A stretch of 64,000 bases of DNA from Ophiobolus disseminans (Eukaryota; Ascomycota; Dothideomycetes; Pleosporales; Phaeosphaeriaceae). The stretch covers positions 1,445,531-1,509,530 of the forward strand of contig MU006219.1 in assembly GCA_010093685.1 (NCBI GenBank). Direction: 5' to 3'. The notes under the pieces are model-generated. The model saw nothing but the letters and a program-made list of their open reading frames with translations, ran no database searches and was not told where the DNA came from. Shown here piece after piece: positions 43,186 through 54,234 of the stretch. The first letter of the stretch is position 1, and each line of letters begins with the position of its first letter. The position numbers and the translations under genes were made by a program.

Positions 43186-44142
43186 GCAAGCAGCGTCTCA
43201 ACACATGGAGTAGTCTTTCGTCTGGTCAAGGGTCGATGGACTCACTACACACCATAATGTGCACAGCGGGATGCACACTGCCTCGTACATCTTGACGATG
43301 ATGGTGGGTGATGAGTTTGATACGATACCCATGCAGCCTCAAATTGGTCACGCCCGGTGTAGGAACACTTATCTTTTCCTAAAAGTTCACTCTTGGGCGT
43401 CTATGTTAGCGTATCTGTCTTTTGTTTCCTCACTCATGCCGCTCGGGTGCGTTTCGTCGGGCATGGATGGGGTCATGGTATGATGGGCATGGAAACAACG
43501 GCGTCGTCTTCTTCACACATAGTGTTTCGATAGGGTATAATCAGTCTTTTCGTTCAACCACGGCCCGATTCCAATGCAGAAAGCGTGAACATATTGCATT
43601 GTCACATAACACGATCCTGCGTGTCTGGCCGCGCGCCTGTCATCGTCGCAGCCCGAAAGTATTGGACACCGGTGAACCTCCCGTCACTGTGCCACCCTCA
43701 TGAATGTTACTTACTCCGCCGCAGCGCGAACAATTTCATGCTTTGACATTTGGAGTAGTGGTGTCTTCACGCGATGCACTTGGAGTGAACACGTTTGAAG
43801 CTGGTGTGAAGCAACGTGTACATTCAACAGTCGTCGTATTCACTGCACAATGACCTTCTCTCGTGTTCCTTGTCTCGAGACAAACGAGACGAGGCCAATT
43901 ATAGCGTGGGCGCTAAACTCAACGGGGACCCCACACTAGGCAGCCAGTGACGAGTTGCGTCCCGGTCAGCACAGCCTCTCCCCTCGGACGCCGTGCCTCC
44001 TTTGCCGCTTCACAAGCTGGGCTTACTTGACCTCCACGACACCCTCCTTCTTTCCACAACTACTACTTTTCAACTTCTAATTTTCTTTGGAACACTCACA
44101 CACTTTATTTACGACTTTTTCTTTGAGAACAACGAACCGAAG
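43186..44142. other. Long intergenic region with 14-bp palindrome
   Basis: 957 bp. The perfect palindrome TTGTCTCGAGACAA lies at 43870-43883, 260 bp upstream of the next ATG. The open frame upstream of 44143 has no ATG. No other feature. Confidence 0.45.
43870..43883. promoter_or_regulatory. Perfect 14-bp palindrome, candidate operator
   Basis: TTGTCTCGAGACAA, self-complementary across all 14 bases, in the promoter side of the membrane protein gene. Candidate binding site for a dimeric factor; binding is not shown by sequence alone. Confidence 0.35.
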
Positions 44143-45282
44143 ATGTTCGCTGACCTCGTCCGCCGCGGGATCTCGCATCCCCACGCGGTGGCTTTCGTCA
44201 AGCGCGCAGTGATTACGAGCGATGAGCCTGATAGCAAAGTCGATGTGCCTGCTTGGGGTATTGTGTTGCTCTACGTGAGCTTCATGGTTGCCGTCGTGGG
44301 CATCTCACTGGTATCCTACATGCTACACGAGGTCATCACAACCCTCTGCATGGTCGAGTCTCCCATCGCCGCCATCACCGTCTCACCCTCCTCCGCCGAC
44401 GACAAAGACGCCGCCGAGAAAGAAGGCCTCCTCGAAACCGGCCCTACCATCACCCTCGTCAACCAGAAGCCCATCACAGCCTCCATCCGCGGCACCATCA
44501 AGCACCTCGTCGCCCACGCCGGTCGCTGGGCTCGCTTCCGCGGTCTGCGCATCCACTTCGCGCATAGCATCCTCTTCTCCCTCGCCTCGACATTCCTCTC
44601 CGCCGCACTCCCCCGCTTCCCGGGCCAAGTCATCTTCGTCGCAGCCCTGAGCGGCGCGGCCGTCGCAAACGTGCACGCCGCATGGACACACAAGGTCGTC
44701 AGCATGCCCAACGAGAAGAAGTTCTGGCAGCGCCTGCCCAGCAAAGCGGACTGGAAGGTCCTCGCGCTCCCCGCGGCCATCGAGTCCGCGATGCCCTACG
44801 TCTCCATCTACCTCACCTGCGGCGCAGCAATGCTCATGGGCCTGCACCACGTGAACGGCGAGAACGTGCGCGAGTTGAACGGCGCGCAGAGTGCCTCGCT
44901 TATCATTCGCTCTATCCTGCTCGTCGTGTTCGCCATCACTTGCACGCTGTTCTTGTGCCTGCCTTCCATCGTCACGCTCGTCCGCATCGAGGCGTCTATC
45001 CTGCCCGAGGACCAGGACACCATTGTGCCGTTTGATCGCACTTTCGGCGGCAAGGTTGTCAGCCAGCTCATGGGCGGAAGCGGAAAGGTTGGCTTCTTGG
45101 ACGCGTGGCGCAGCTTCAACTGGGAGGCGCGTCGTCGTCTTATCAAGCTGTTCGTCAAGTCGTTCCTCATCCTGACGGGTATGGTCTTCGTCATTGCTCA
45201 CGTTTTGATTGCTGAGGTCTTCGTCGTCATGGGTCCTGCTATGGGGCATTTCCTGAGGAAGGCGCAGGCAGGTGAGATTTGA
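44143..45282 (+). CDS. Multi-pass membrane protein, unknown function
   Basis: Intronless, 379 residues from ATG 44143 (M-F-A-D-L-V-R-R-G-I-S-H-P-H). The frame is open further upstream without an ATG. About five or six membrane spans: G-I-V-L-L-Y-V-S-F-M-V-A-V-V-G; V-I-F-V-A-A-L-S-G-A-A-V-A; A-M-P-Y-V-S-I-Y-L-T-C-G-A-A; S-I-L-L-V-V-F-A-I-T-C-T-L-F; F-L-I-L-T-G-M-V-F-V-I-A-H-V. An acidic loop (S-S-A-D-D-K-D-A-A-E-K-E) separates the first two. It resembles conserved filamentous-fungal membrane proteins without a known role. Confidence 0.75.
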   Translation: MFADLVRRGISHPHAVAFVKRAVITSDEPDSKVDVPAWGIVLLYVSFMVAVVGISLVSYMLHEVITTLCMVESPIAAITVSPSSADDKDAAEKEGLLETGPTITLVNQKPITASIRGTIKHLVAHAGRWARFRGLRIHFAHSILFSLASTFLSAALPRFPGQVIFVAALSGAAVANVHAAWTHKVVSMPNEKKFWQRLPSKADWKVLALPAAIESAMPYVSIYLTCGAAMLMGLHHVNGENVRELNGAQSASLIIRSILLVVFAITCTLFLCLPSIVTLVRIEASILPEDQDTIVPFDRTFGGKVVSQLMGGSGKVGFLDAWRSFNWEARRRLIKLFVKSFLILTGMVFVIAHVLIAEVFVVMGPAMGHFLRKAQAGEI

Positions 45283-45923
45283 ACGTTGGTATGGTGGAAG
45301 AGATCATGGAATTTGCTGAGCGTTGGCTTTACTTGTAAACATGGGCGTACGCTGGAGTTGAGTTGAGTCGGGTGGGACTGGAACGGTATATGTACACTAT
45401 GGCTCACCTAGCCGCCTCTCTTTATATATCTTTACAACAATATACACAACCCCAAATCGCGAATTGCGAACCAATCTTCTCCTCACGCACCCAACAACCT
45501 TGCTTCACACAAACATCACCAAGACAATCAATGAATAAAACATAACTCCTCGAGTATTCATGCATTCAGTTATTCATTCCAATCCGCACACCTCAAGCTA
45601 GCTAAAACCAGTCATTTGAGTCATGCGAAAAGTCTATCAGACGCCTATGCTATGCCAATGTCACGCTACGCTATGCTATGCTAAGATACTCCCTCGCTAA
45701 TAAAAAAGAAACGAAAAGAAAGAAAAAAATTGGCAATAATTCATATCATTCAAGACCGCAAAATCGGGTATAAGCGCCTTTTCTCCCTTGCTGTTGTACC
45801 GAAAAGTAGCAGGAACAAAACCCGATAAAGTGTGAGCGTGAGCTCTAGTGTCCGTCTTTTTGATCCTTGGACGCCGTGTCTGGAAAGAGTTGTTTTGTGT
45901 ACTGGTGTGTTTAGTGTAGTGTT
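45283..45923. other. Convergent AT-rich 3' region
   Basis: 641 bp between converging genes. AT-rich, with degenerate GCTATGCTAT / CTACGCTATG repeats at about 45650-45682 and an A/G-rich run near 45700-45730. Likely 3' UTRs; no gene seen. Confidence 0.45.
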
Positions 45924-48900
45924 TTAGTGGTTGCTAACCGTAATATTTGGTTCCGAGTTATTGAGCGGTGTTGCAGCGACGATGGATTGTTGCTTTATTT
46001 GCAGCTCATCGCCGTCGGGATGAGCAACGTTTTTTTCGTCCGTAGTCGCCATAGTAACTCCAACTTTAGTATCGTCGTCCTGGCTACCCTGCAACGCTTC
46101 TATGCGCTCCTTCTCCTGCACGAGCTGCGCGTTATCTTGTCCGGTGATGACGCCCTTAAGTATCACCTCCAGATCCGCGAGTCTGACCGGCTTGATCAGG
46201 AACAGGTTGATGCCGCTCGAGTTGGCTTCTTGCTGGATCTCTGAATCCGCAACGCCGGTGAGCGCAATGATGGTGACTTTGGGTAGGTTGTTGCGTATCT
46301 CATGGGCGCGAATCTGGCGTGTTGCCTCGAGACCGTCCATGATGGGCATGTTGATGTCCATGAGGACCACGTCGATACGTGAAAAATCATTCGCAGCTTG
46401 TAGTGCAGGCGTATCCGAATGTAATGGCGTTTGTGCTGACTTGTATGCCTCGACAGCTTCCAAGCCATTGACCGCAAGTACGTGGCGATGGCCGAGCTTG
46501 TCCACGAACGTACGTAGAAGACGAAGGTTGATTGGATTGTCATCAACAGCAAGGCAGTTAAGCGCACGCGTCGGCTTCAAGTAGATCGACTTCTTAAGCG
46601 AGCTGGGAGTAACCGACCGGATTTCGGGGGCGCTGCTCACCGAGGAAAGAGCTGGCCGGTGAGGATCCATGACGTTTATGAAGACATCGGGGTCTTTGGG
46701 CGAGATATTCTCCTTCAAGCTGAGATGCGTCATATTCGGAAGATGTGGGTCTGATGTGGTCGTCTGCACCATCACACGGTTGATATGTCGGTCGAGGCAG
46801 GACGATAGCGCCTTTGCCATTTTGTGAGGTCCTACCGGCTGGCTGATGCACTCGAAGATGATACCTGGAACCGTAACCGCCGTCGTTGACTGCGCAGACG
46901 CCGCACCCTGACAGACGACAATTACAGGCGCAGTCGAGGCCTTTTGGGGATCCTTGCTGTACTGCGCGCGCAGCCACTTTGCCCATGTCTGTGTAGCCAC
47001 TACCAGATCAGGATTGTCATCATTATCGCTTCGCTTCATGCCGAACCAATCTGTGCAGAGGCTCTCAAGGGCCTTCAGTGACAGCTTGGTACCAGTCTTG
47101 TTCTTCAAGCTCTTCACAAAGTATTCCTCCTCATCATCGAAACCGACAAAACGCACCTTCAAGCCGTTGGTACGTTTTGCAACCTCTCGCAGCTGTTTCT
47201 CTTTCTCTTGCTCAGACCCGGATGCACAAAGAGTTGGTGAAATGGTCGACTCTTTCAGCGGGCAGGTGACCGTGAACTTGGTCCCGCGGCCCTTCTCACT
47301 GCGAACCTCAACGTCGCCGCCCAAGGACTCGACGATTTGCTTGACGATTGACAGCCCCAAACCTGTTCCCTGGCTCAATGGATTTTCTTGGGCAAAGGAG
47401 TGGAAGAGTCTGTTGTTGACGTAGTCCTCAGACATACCTATGCCCGAGTCTGTGACTGTGAATCGGAACTCGCAACACTCGTCCGCAGTACTCCTCTTAG
47501 GCTTCACCTCGAGCTTGACCTTGATAAAGCCTGCGGGTGTGTACTTGAGACTGTTTCCGAACAAGTTCATAATTACACGTCGCCAGGCGCCAGGTTGTGT
47601 GCGGAAGACATAGTTGTCACTTGGGTTGATATCGAGAATGACTGATATTGACAGCTTGTCAGAATCCGGCGTGGATACTTCGTAGCTCTGCGCAGAGTTC
47701 TTCTGGTAAGTGTAACCTGCGAACACGCTCTCTACCACGTCCTCAGTCAGGACACTCATATCGATGTCGTTGATCAACGTCATGATGTCGTTTGTGTGAG
47801 CCTGGCCAGGATGAATTGTGTGTTTTGCGCTACCAGTCCGCTTCTTCTGCCGTTTGGATGTTCCTCGAGTTAGGTTGTTGATCTTAGCGAAATCAAGCAC
47901 CTATCAAAGTTAGCATGAACGTTCCAGGCTGGACGGATATTTGTTGACGAACGTGATTGATCGTTTCTAGCAACGTCTTGCCGCATGTTTCTACGGTGGC
48001 TAGATGAGAAATCTGCTGACTGTCCAACTGGGAGTCTTTGAGTAGGTCTGTCATTCCAAGTATTCCATGCAGAGGTGATCGAAGTTCGTGGCTAATGGAC
48101 GAAATAAAGTCTGCTTTGGCCGAATCCGCCATTTTCATGTCGAGTCTTGCAACCTCAGCCATAGCTGAGTTGCTGAACGCAGCCAGGTAACTCAGGTCTT
48201 GTTCATTCGTGAAGACGCGCATTGGGTCTGAGCTCCATATGAATGCACTGGCAAACCATCGGTCGCGATGTGGATCCCACAACGGATACAGCGCCAGACT
48301 CCGTGCCTTGGGAAAGAGACTACGCAGGTAGTTCTCATCGTCCATACTACGTAGCGATTCCGATTTGCGTGACACGGTAAAGGGGAAGCCATCCGACATC
48401 TCCATTTCGCCTCCACCAGAAGGAGAATTGACAGGCGAGGAATTGCCCTCATCTTCGAGGTTAAATATCTGGCCATGCGGGTACAGTCGAAGCAGGTGGC
48501 GCAGAACGTTTTCTGACATGAAGTTCTCTACAGCCGGGGGTGTGTCATGCTCTCGACTACCCTTGCAAACAGCGATCCCAAGTACGGCGCAGGGTTTGTC
48601 GGGCTCTGGCAGCTGCTCGGAAAAGAAGTCATCGTCGACGAGGCCGCCAAAGGTGCTGATCTTTGCATCGAAGAAGATGGCACCTTCGGCCTCGGTTGCG
48701 TCGACGATCATATCTGCCGCACGGCCGAAAGCAGCCCTGATCTCAGGAGCGACTCTGTCCTTCCGGTCGCTGATTGTGGATGTCGATGCCTTGGTGGCCA
48801 CTTCGGGGCGGATCTCGGGCGCGGTCTCGGTTGCTGGCGTGATGACGGTGCTCGTGGGTGGCACACTTGACGGCGACGTACAGCCGGGACTCTTGATGCT

Positions 48901-49939
48901 AGGAAGGCTCGACGTGGTCCCGTCGTCCTGACTGACGACGGATGAAATTTGAACAGCGCTGGAGATGGGAGTGGGGCTTGGGCGCGTGGGTGTGGAGCCG
49001 GGCACACCCAGAGGTGTCAGTTGGTCAATGACAGTGTCCCAAGGGTCGGCCCACCAGTCCTCCAGGCTGCTCTTCCCTTCGGCGAACGAACCCAGACTCC
49101 GGACCATGATCTTGCCACGGCGCTGGTCTTCAGTCGCGCGAAGCATTGCCAGGTGGCGCATCACCGTGCCCGCCATGTCCTTGAGAAAGTCGAGCTCGTG
49201 CTGCTTCAGACCGTTGCGCGGCTTGTCGTCGAGGACGCAGTATGTTCCGATGCTGTGGCCGCTCGGACTGCGGATTGGGACGCCGGCGTAGAATCTTGAG
49301 TATGGCGGGCCGGCGACGAAGGGGTAGTTCTTGAAGCGGTTGTCCTTGCGCAGATCATTCACGACCAGAGACGGGTGGTTGTCGAATGCCTCGAGCGGCA
49401 GGGACGAGTTGTCCCAGCGCAGGTTGACGGTGTAGTAGCAGAGACTCTGCTCCTTGGGGAAGACGGTGCTTCCCCAGCAGAGGCCATCGTCGTCGAACTC
49501 GGCCTGGCCAGTGTGCAGGCACAGCGACTTGGTGGCCTCGGCGAGTATGTAGCAGCTTTTGCGGTCAAAAAAGGAGATCAGACACCGTCGGGCGTTCAGG
49601 CGGAGAGCGCCCAGCTGCGCAAATGCAGACAGAGCCCTGTCCTCGGAGGCTTTTGGGAAATGGACGCCCTCGGAAGGAGCAGGAGAGGCGGGCGGCGGCT
49701 GTGGGACCTCGTGGGCGGGGGAGGGAGAGGGAGAGGCCTGGCGGGTCAAGGGTCCATCCGACTTGGTGCGCTGCGGGTAGTACCTGCGGTAGGATGAGCG
49801 CCGTCCGCTGGCTGTTTTGTTTGGCTGTGGGATGCACCTACAGATAGAAGTCCCGCTCGCGATTGATAGCCGTGTCCTCCATTTTCCTGCGCGCCCTGGC
49901 TTGAGGCCGTGGAGGTGCAGCATCGAGGCGGTCGGTCAT
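45924..49939 (-). CDS. Hybrid histidine kinase with N-terminal GAF domain
   Basis: Exons 49939-49842, 49783-47953 and 47900-45924 give 1301 residues. The start M-T-D-R-L-D-A-A-P and first junction F-Y-L-Y-Y-P-Q-R are typical of this kinase class. GAF-like domain at about 90-290 (F-Y-A-G-V-P-I; G-T-Y-C-V-L-D-D). Dimerisation/phosphoacceptor S-H-E-L-R-S-P-L-H-G with His at about 598. ATPase boxes: N-L-F-G-N-S-L-K-Y (about 757-765), D-S-G-I-G-M (about 794), G-T-G-L-G-L-S (about 821). The C-terminal receiver has D-D-N, the phospho-Asp in L-M-D-I-N-M-P-I-M-D-G, and L-I-K-P. It signals through an Ypd1-like phosphotransfer protein. No membrane span, so a cytosolic sensor. The second intron splits the kinase just after the H box. 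Confidence 0.92.
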
Positions 49940-50695
49940 GGCGGGCTGCTAGTTAAGAAAACAGTCGGTGGCGGCGACCATGCCTTGCTAGAGGGAGCGG
50001 CGCAATTGCAAATAGCCAGAGGGCGTAGCGTGGACTGGCGCAGGTGCAGAGCGGCTGCCAGAGAGGTGGAGCGACACTAAGATAGTGGATCGCGCTGTTC
50101 AATCTAGCACAGCATTGATCCAACGGGCACACGAACGGCGAAACTGGCAGAAGAACAAATCCAAAGTCCAGGCTTAGTTAGACTCAGGCTTGCAAGATAC
50201 GGGGCATGAATTTATCGTCTCTTCGGCACCAGTAGTCCAAGCAGTAGGGAATCTGAATGTAGGCTCAAATCATCCGACACCTCCGCGGCGCAGATCGATC
50301 TGACAGCAGGGCTTGCAGGGAGGGGCTCAGTTGCGGCGACGATTACCGGTACATCCCACCACAGTCTCGGAACGTTCCGACCGCGCTGCCCCTCACGTGC
50401 CCCACCGAGCCATCACCGAGCGCTTCAAGCCTCGACCTTCTCTGTTCGACCGACTGCCTACTCTTGATTCTGAAGTCTCTCCCATTCGCAATTGCCGTGA
50501 GGCTATCCCAACCCCTCAACTACGGTTCATCCGAGCTCTGCACATTTCTCCAGTTGACAAATTTTGACCCAATCAATCCTTCCACCACGCCGGACTCTTA
50601 TACCGGTACACCAGTCCAAGCAACTTGAAAGTATTTTCGTACAAATAGCACGCCCTCCGCCTTGGACATACGTTTCCCCCTCAGCACACGCCAAT
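49940..50695. promoter_or_regulatory. Divergent promoter of histidine kinase and QNS1
   Basis: 756 bp between divergent starts. No specific site identified. The frame open upstream of 50696 has no ATG. Confidence 0.4.
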
Positions 50696-53509
50696 ATGGG
50701 GCGTCTCATGACTCTAGCCACGTGCAACCTCCAGCAACATGCCTTGGACTTCATCGGCAACCGTGAGCGTATCATCAAGAGCATTATCACAGCAAAGGCT
50801 CGTGGAGCAACTTTTCGATGCGGATCGGAGCTAGAAATCACTGGGTACTCGTGCCTGGACCACTTCCTTGAATCGGACACCTATTTGCACTCATGGGAAC
50901 AGCTCGCCATCATCATGCAGGATGAGAGTCTACACGGCATACTCCTCTCCATCGGCATGCCAGTCATGCATCGCAACAACAGATTCAACTGCCAGGCGAT
51001 TCTTCTAAATGGAAAGCTCTTGTTGCTGCGAGCAAAGCTGTGGTTGGCGAACGACGGCAACTATCGCGAGATGAGACACTTCATACCCTGGTCGAGGCCG
51101 GGTCACGTCGAGGAGTACTACTTGCCACAGATGATCCAGAAGCTACAAGGTACAACCAAAATCCCAATCGGCGACGCTGTCATATCAACGGGAGACACAT
51201 GTATTGGTCTCGAAACATGCGAAGAGCTCTTTACGCCTGACTCACCACATAACGCCATGAGCTTGAACGGCGTCGAGATCTTCGCAAATTCTTCAGGAAG
51301 CCATCACAGCTTACGCAAATTACAGAAGAGAATTAGCCTCATCCAGGAAGCCTCAAGAAAGAATGGAGGTGTGTACCTGTAAGTCTCAGATACTCCCACC
51401 CGGGATGCTCCATTCGAATCAACGCACACTCCATGAATATTCAAGCCTCACAGTCCGGTTTTTGAATTTTCGTCTGATGTAGTCTTGTATGGCTTCACAA
51501 CGCGAAAGTCTAAATTGCGACATGTATGTGAAATGTGCTGATCTGAACGTCTAGATATGCTAACCAGCAGGGCGCGGATGGGGACCGATTATATTTGGTA
51601 TTAAAGCCCTCCCTGGTACAAACTGCTCGTTGTCTCATGGAGAATCGTGATGCCACCTTCATTGGTATTTCGTACCTTAAAGACATTAAGCAGCAAGTAC
51701 TCTCCCTCCTTCAAAACACTTTGCTAACGTTCCTTAGTATGTATATTCTTTACGAGCTCTATAGCTAAGTGCCTCCCTATACTACAATCATGCACTGACT
51801 TTGTTTCCCCCAACTTAAGCGATGGCTCTGCTCTTATCTTCAACAACGGAGATATCCTGGCGCAAGGCAGTTCCTTCAGTCTCAACGACGTTGAGGTCAT
51901 CACTGCAACTATCGATATCGAGACAGTAAGATCTTACAGATTTGCGCCTGCCCGAGGTCTACAGTCCCTCTCGACCCTGGTCTACCAGCGTATCGAGACG
52001 CCGTTTTGTTTGGGTAGCGTGGACGACGATTTCAACCCCGACATTATCCCAAGCAAGCCACAACCGCTTCGCATGCACGTTCCCGAAGAGGAGATCGCAC
52101 TTTCAGCGGGCTGTTATCTGTGGGACTATCTCAGAAAGTCAGGAGCAGCTGGATGGCTTATCCCTTTGTCCGGAGGCATTGAGGTAAGACCCCAGTACAA
52201 ACTGCTTGTTGTCTCTAGCAGGTACGAAATGCTACTAAAATAGCATCTCGTAACTAAGACGATAAGTAGTTTATACTTCCTCTTCTTTAAAATTCTTTAC
52301 TAACGTTTTTTAGTATGTATTTTCTTCGCAAGCTCTTTAGCTAAGTACCTACTAATCATATGATCATGCACTAACTTTGTACCCCCACCATTAGTTCTTG
52401 CGCTACTGCAGTCCTTGTGTTCTCTATGTGTCGAGAGGTCATGAAGGCTCTCGATCAAGGCAACGAACAGGTCAAGGCAGATGTACAGCGTATCGCTGGG
52501 ATCTACGAGCCTGAGAACTGGATGCCACAAACTGCACAGGATCTATGCTCACGTGTTCTGCACACGGTCTACATGGGCACGCTCAAGAATAGCTCTTCCG
52601 AAACGCGAGCTCGTGCGAAGAACCTGTCCACTGACATTGGTTCTTACCATATCGATATGAATATCGACTTAATGGTCTCGGCGTTCGAACAGACCTTCAC
52701 CAAGTCTACCGGATTCGAACCAAAGTTCGAGAGCCTGGGGGGCAGTGCATCCGAGGATTTGGCATTACAAAATGTGCAGAGTAGATCCAGGATGGTAACA
52801 GCATACATGTTCGCGCAGTTGCTTCCCACGGTTAGAAAACGCCCCGGGGGCGGAGGGCTTTTAGTCCTCGGCTCCGCCAACGTTGATGAGTGTCTATTTG
52901 GCTACCTCACCAAATACGACTGCTCGTCCGCAGACATCAACCCCATCGGCGGGATCTCCAAGACGGATCTTCGGAATTTTCTCGCTTGGTCTGAAAACGA
53001 GTTCAAGCTACCCGTTCTGCGCAGCTTTCTGGATGCAACACCCACGGCAGAATTGCGCCCCTTGTCCGACGACCACCCCGCGCAAAGCGACGAAGTCGAC
53101 ATGGGCCTCACGTATGTCGAGCTCTCCGTGCTAGGCAAATTGCGCAAGGAAGCTAAACTCGGACCATTTGGCACGTTCCAGCGCTTGCTGCACGAGTGGA
53201 ACGATCAGGAGCCCCGCGAAGTTGCGCGGAAAGTAAAGCACTTTTACCATAAGTGGGCTGTCTCGCGCCATAAAGTTTGTACACCCATCTCCTGGTGATG
53301 CGTATCTTGCTAATCTTTGTGTGTAGATGACGGTCGCCACGCCGGCGTTGCATTTAGAAGATTACAGTCCCGAGGACCATCGATTTGACCTGAGGCCTTT
53401 CCTGTATTTGCCGTTTTATTCGTCGTGGTCATACAAAAAGATTGACGAGGCTGTTGAGAGGCTGGAGAAGAGGAGACAGGAGAAGGTGGATAAGGAGACG
53501 AAAGGATGA
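50696..53509 (+). CDS. QNS1: Glutamine-dependent NAD+ synthetase
   Basis: Exons 50696-51378, 51555-51596, 51820-52182, 52395-53274 and 53327-53509 give 716 residues (yeast Qns1 is 714). The nitrilase-type glutaminase domain has Glu45 (G-S-E-L-E-I-T-G-Y), Lys114 (R-A-K-L-W) and Cys175 (E-T-C-E-E-L-F), the expected triad at the same numbers as yeast. The synthetase domain starts at the P-loop S-G-G-I-D-S (359-364), with G-S-A-N-V-D-E-C and D-I-N-P-I-G-G-I-S-K-T-D. It converts deamido-NAD to NAD using glutamine and ATP, the last step of NAD synthesis. Exons 2-3 and 3-4 are separated by long introns that only splice in frame as stwintrons. The first intron (176 nt) is also long. Confidence 0.93.
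51597..51819 (+). other. Stwintron 1, type [D1], in QNS1
   Basis: The external intron starts at G51597 and resumes at 51738 (together GTATGTATATTC), ending TTAAG at 51819 with a CTGAC branch. The internal intron 51598-51737 (140 nt) has GTATTA donor, GCTAACG branch and CCTTAG acceptor. Removing internal then external joins TT to C (a Phe codon where Qns1 has Tyr/Phe) in frame with D-G-S-A-L-I-F. A single GT-AG event leaves one extra G and a frameshift. Confidence 0.75.
52183..52394 (+). other. Stwintron 2, type [D1], in QNS1
   Basis: The external intron starts at G52183 and resumes at 52314 (GTATGTATTTTC), ending CATTAG at 52394 with a CTAAC branch. The internal intron 52184-52313 (130 nt) has GTAAGA donor, ACTAACG branch and TTTTAG acceptor. 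Two-step removal joins GA to T, giving the invariant Asp of S-G-G-I-D-S. Sequence is clearly related to stwintron 1 in both internal and external parts. Confidence 0.78.
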
Positions 53510-54234
53510 GATGTTGGATGCGCGGAGTGAGAGGGCAGATGAGCAGCTTGCGGGTGCAGATACTCGAGCTTTCAGTTGAATACGAGAATACAGACCCCTG
53601 AATGTGTACTTGCGTGTGCAATATGCTGTACTGGAATACGTGCAGTGACTAAAGTGTTTCTGTCACGCTTTCAGTATCGGAAGATTCAAATCGGCATATA
53701 CCTTACAGCAGATTCATCTCATCTCGCTTCATACTACCCTAGCATTTACCCATCGGCTGAGACATTCATAATACTCGTTTCGCAGACTAACAGTGGTATA
53801 TCAAGTATGAACGGTGTTGATGCATCGCAACATAACCAACCACACCGATAGATATGCTAAGACGTCTCACTCAATTCTCTATTTGAAATCGCGGAGGTGA
53901 TAGAGGGGTGGGGTGTACTTCAACATTCATGCAGTGAGTACGTAGTTACTGGAGAGTATGTGAGGGAACCCAGGATTATATATCAGGAGTGCATGACAGG
54001 GTGGCGATTACATGTCGGGTCTTGGGCTTGGAGATTGATATTGAAGATGTGATGAATTGGTAATATGATGGATAATAGGTATCCAAGACTAATCCGCTAA
54101 GTAAGTAGAATGCCGCTGATATGCAGTCATCAAAATGGAATGTAGACGTGATGCTGAAAACAAATCCCAGTGTGAAACTCGCAGTGTCCTACCGCTGATG
54201 CCCAGCGTCAGCATGCGCACTGGACGCCAGATTC
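53510..54234. other. Convergent 3' region
   Basis: 725 bp between converging coding ends. Open frames are short and unconvincing. Nothing else recognised. Confidence 0.4.

Noticed and set aside
44253..45249. Several long alternative frames on both strands in the membrane protein gene
   Set aside because: High GC at third positions keeps other frames open; only the frame with membrane spans is protein-like.
51598..51819. Simple GT-AG intron between QNS1 exons 2 and 3
   Set aside because: Leaves one extra base (G51597) and shifts the frame before D-G-S-A-L-I-F. The only other in-frame acceptor (51769) would insert 17 unrelated residues.
52184..52394. Simple GT-AG intron between QNS1 exons 3 and 4
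   Set aside because: Leaves one extra base and breaks the S-G-G-x-D-S loop. Using the donor at 52192 keeps frame but inserts residues inside that loop.
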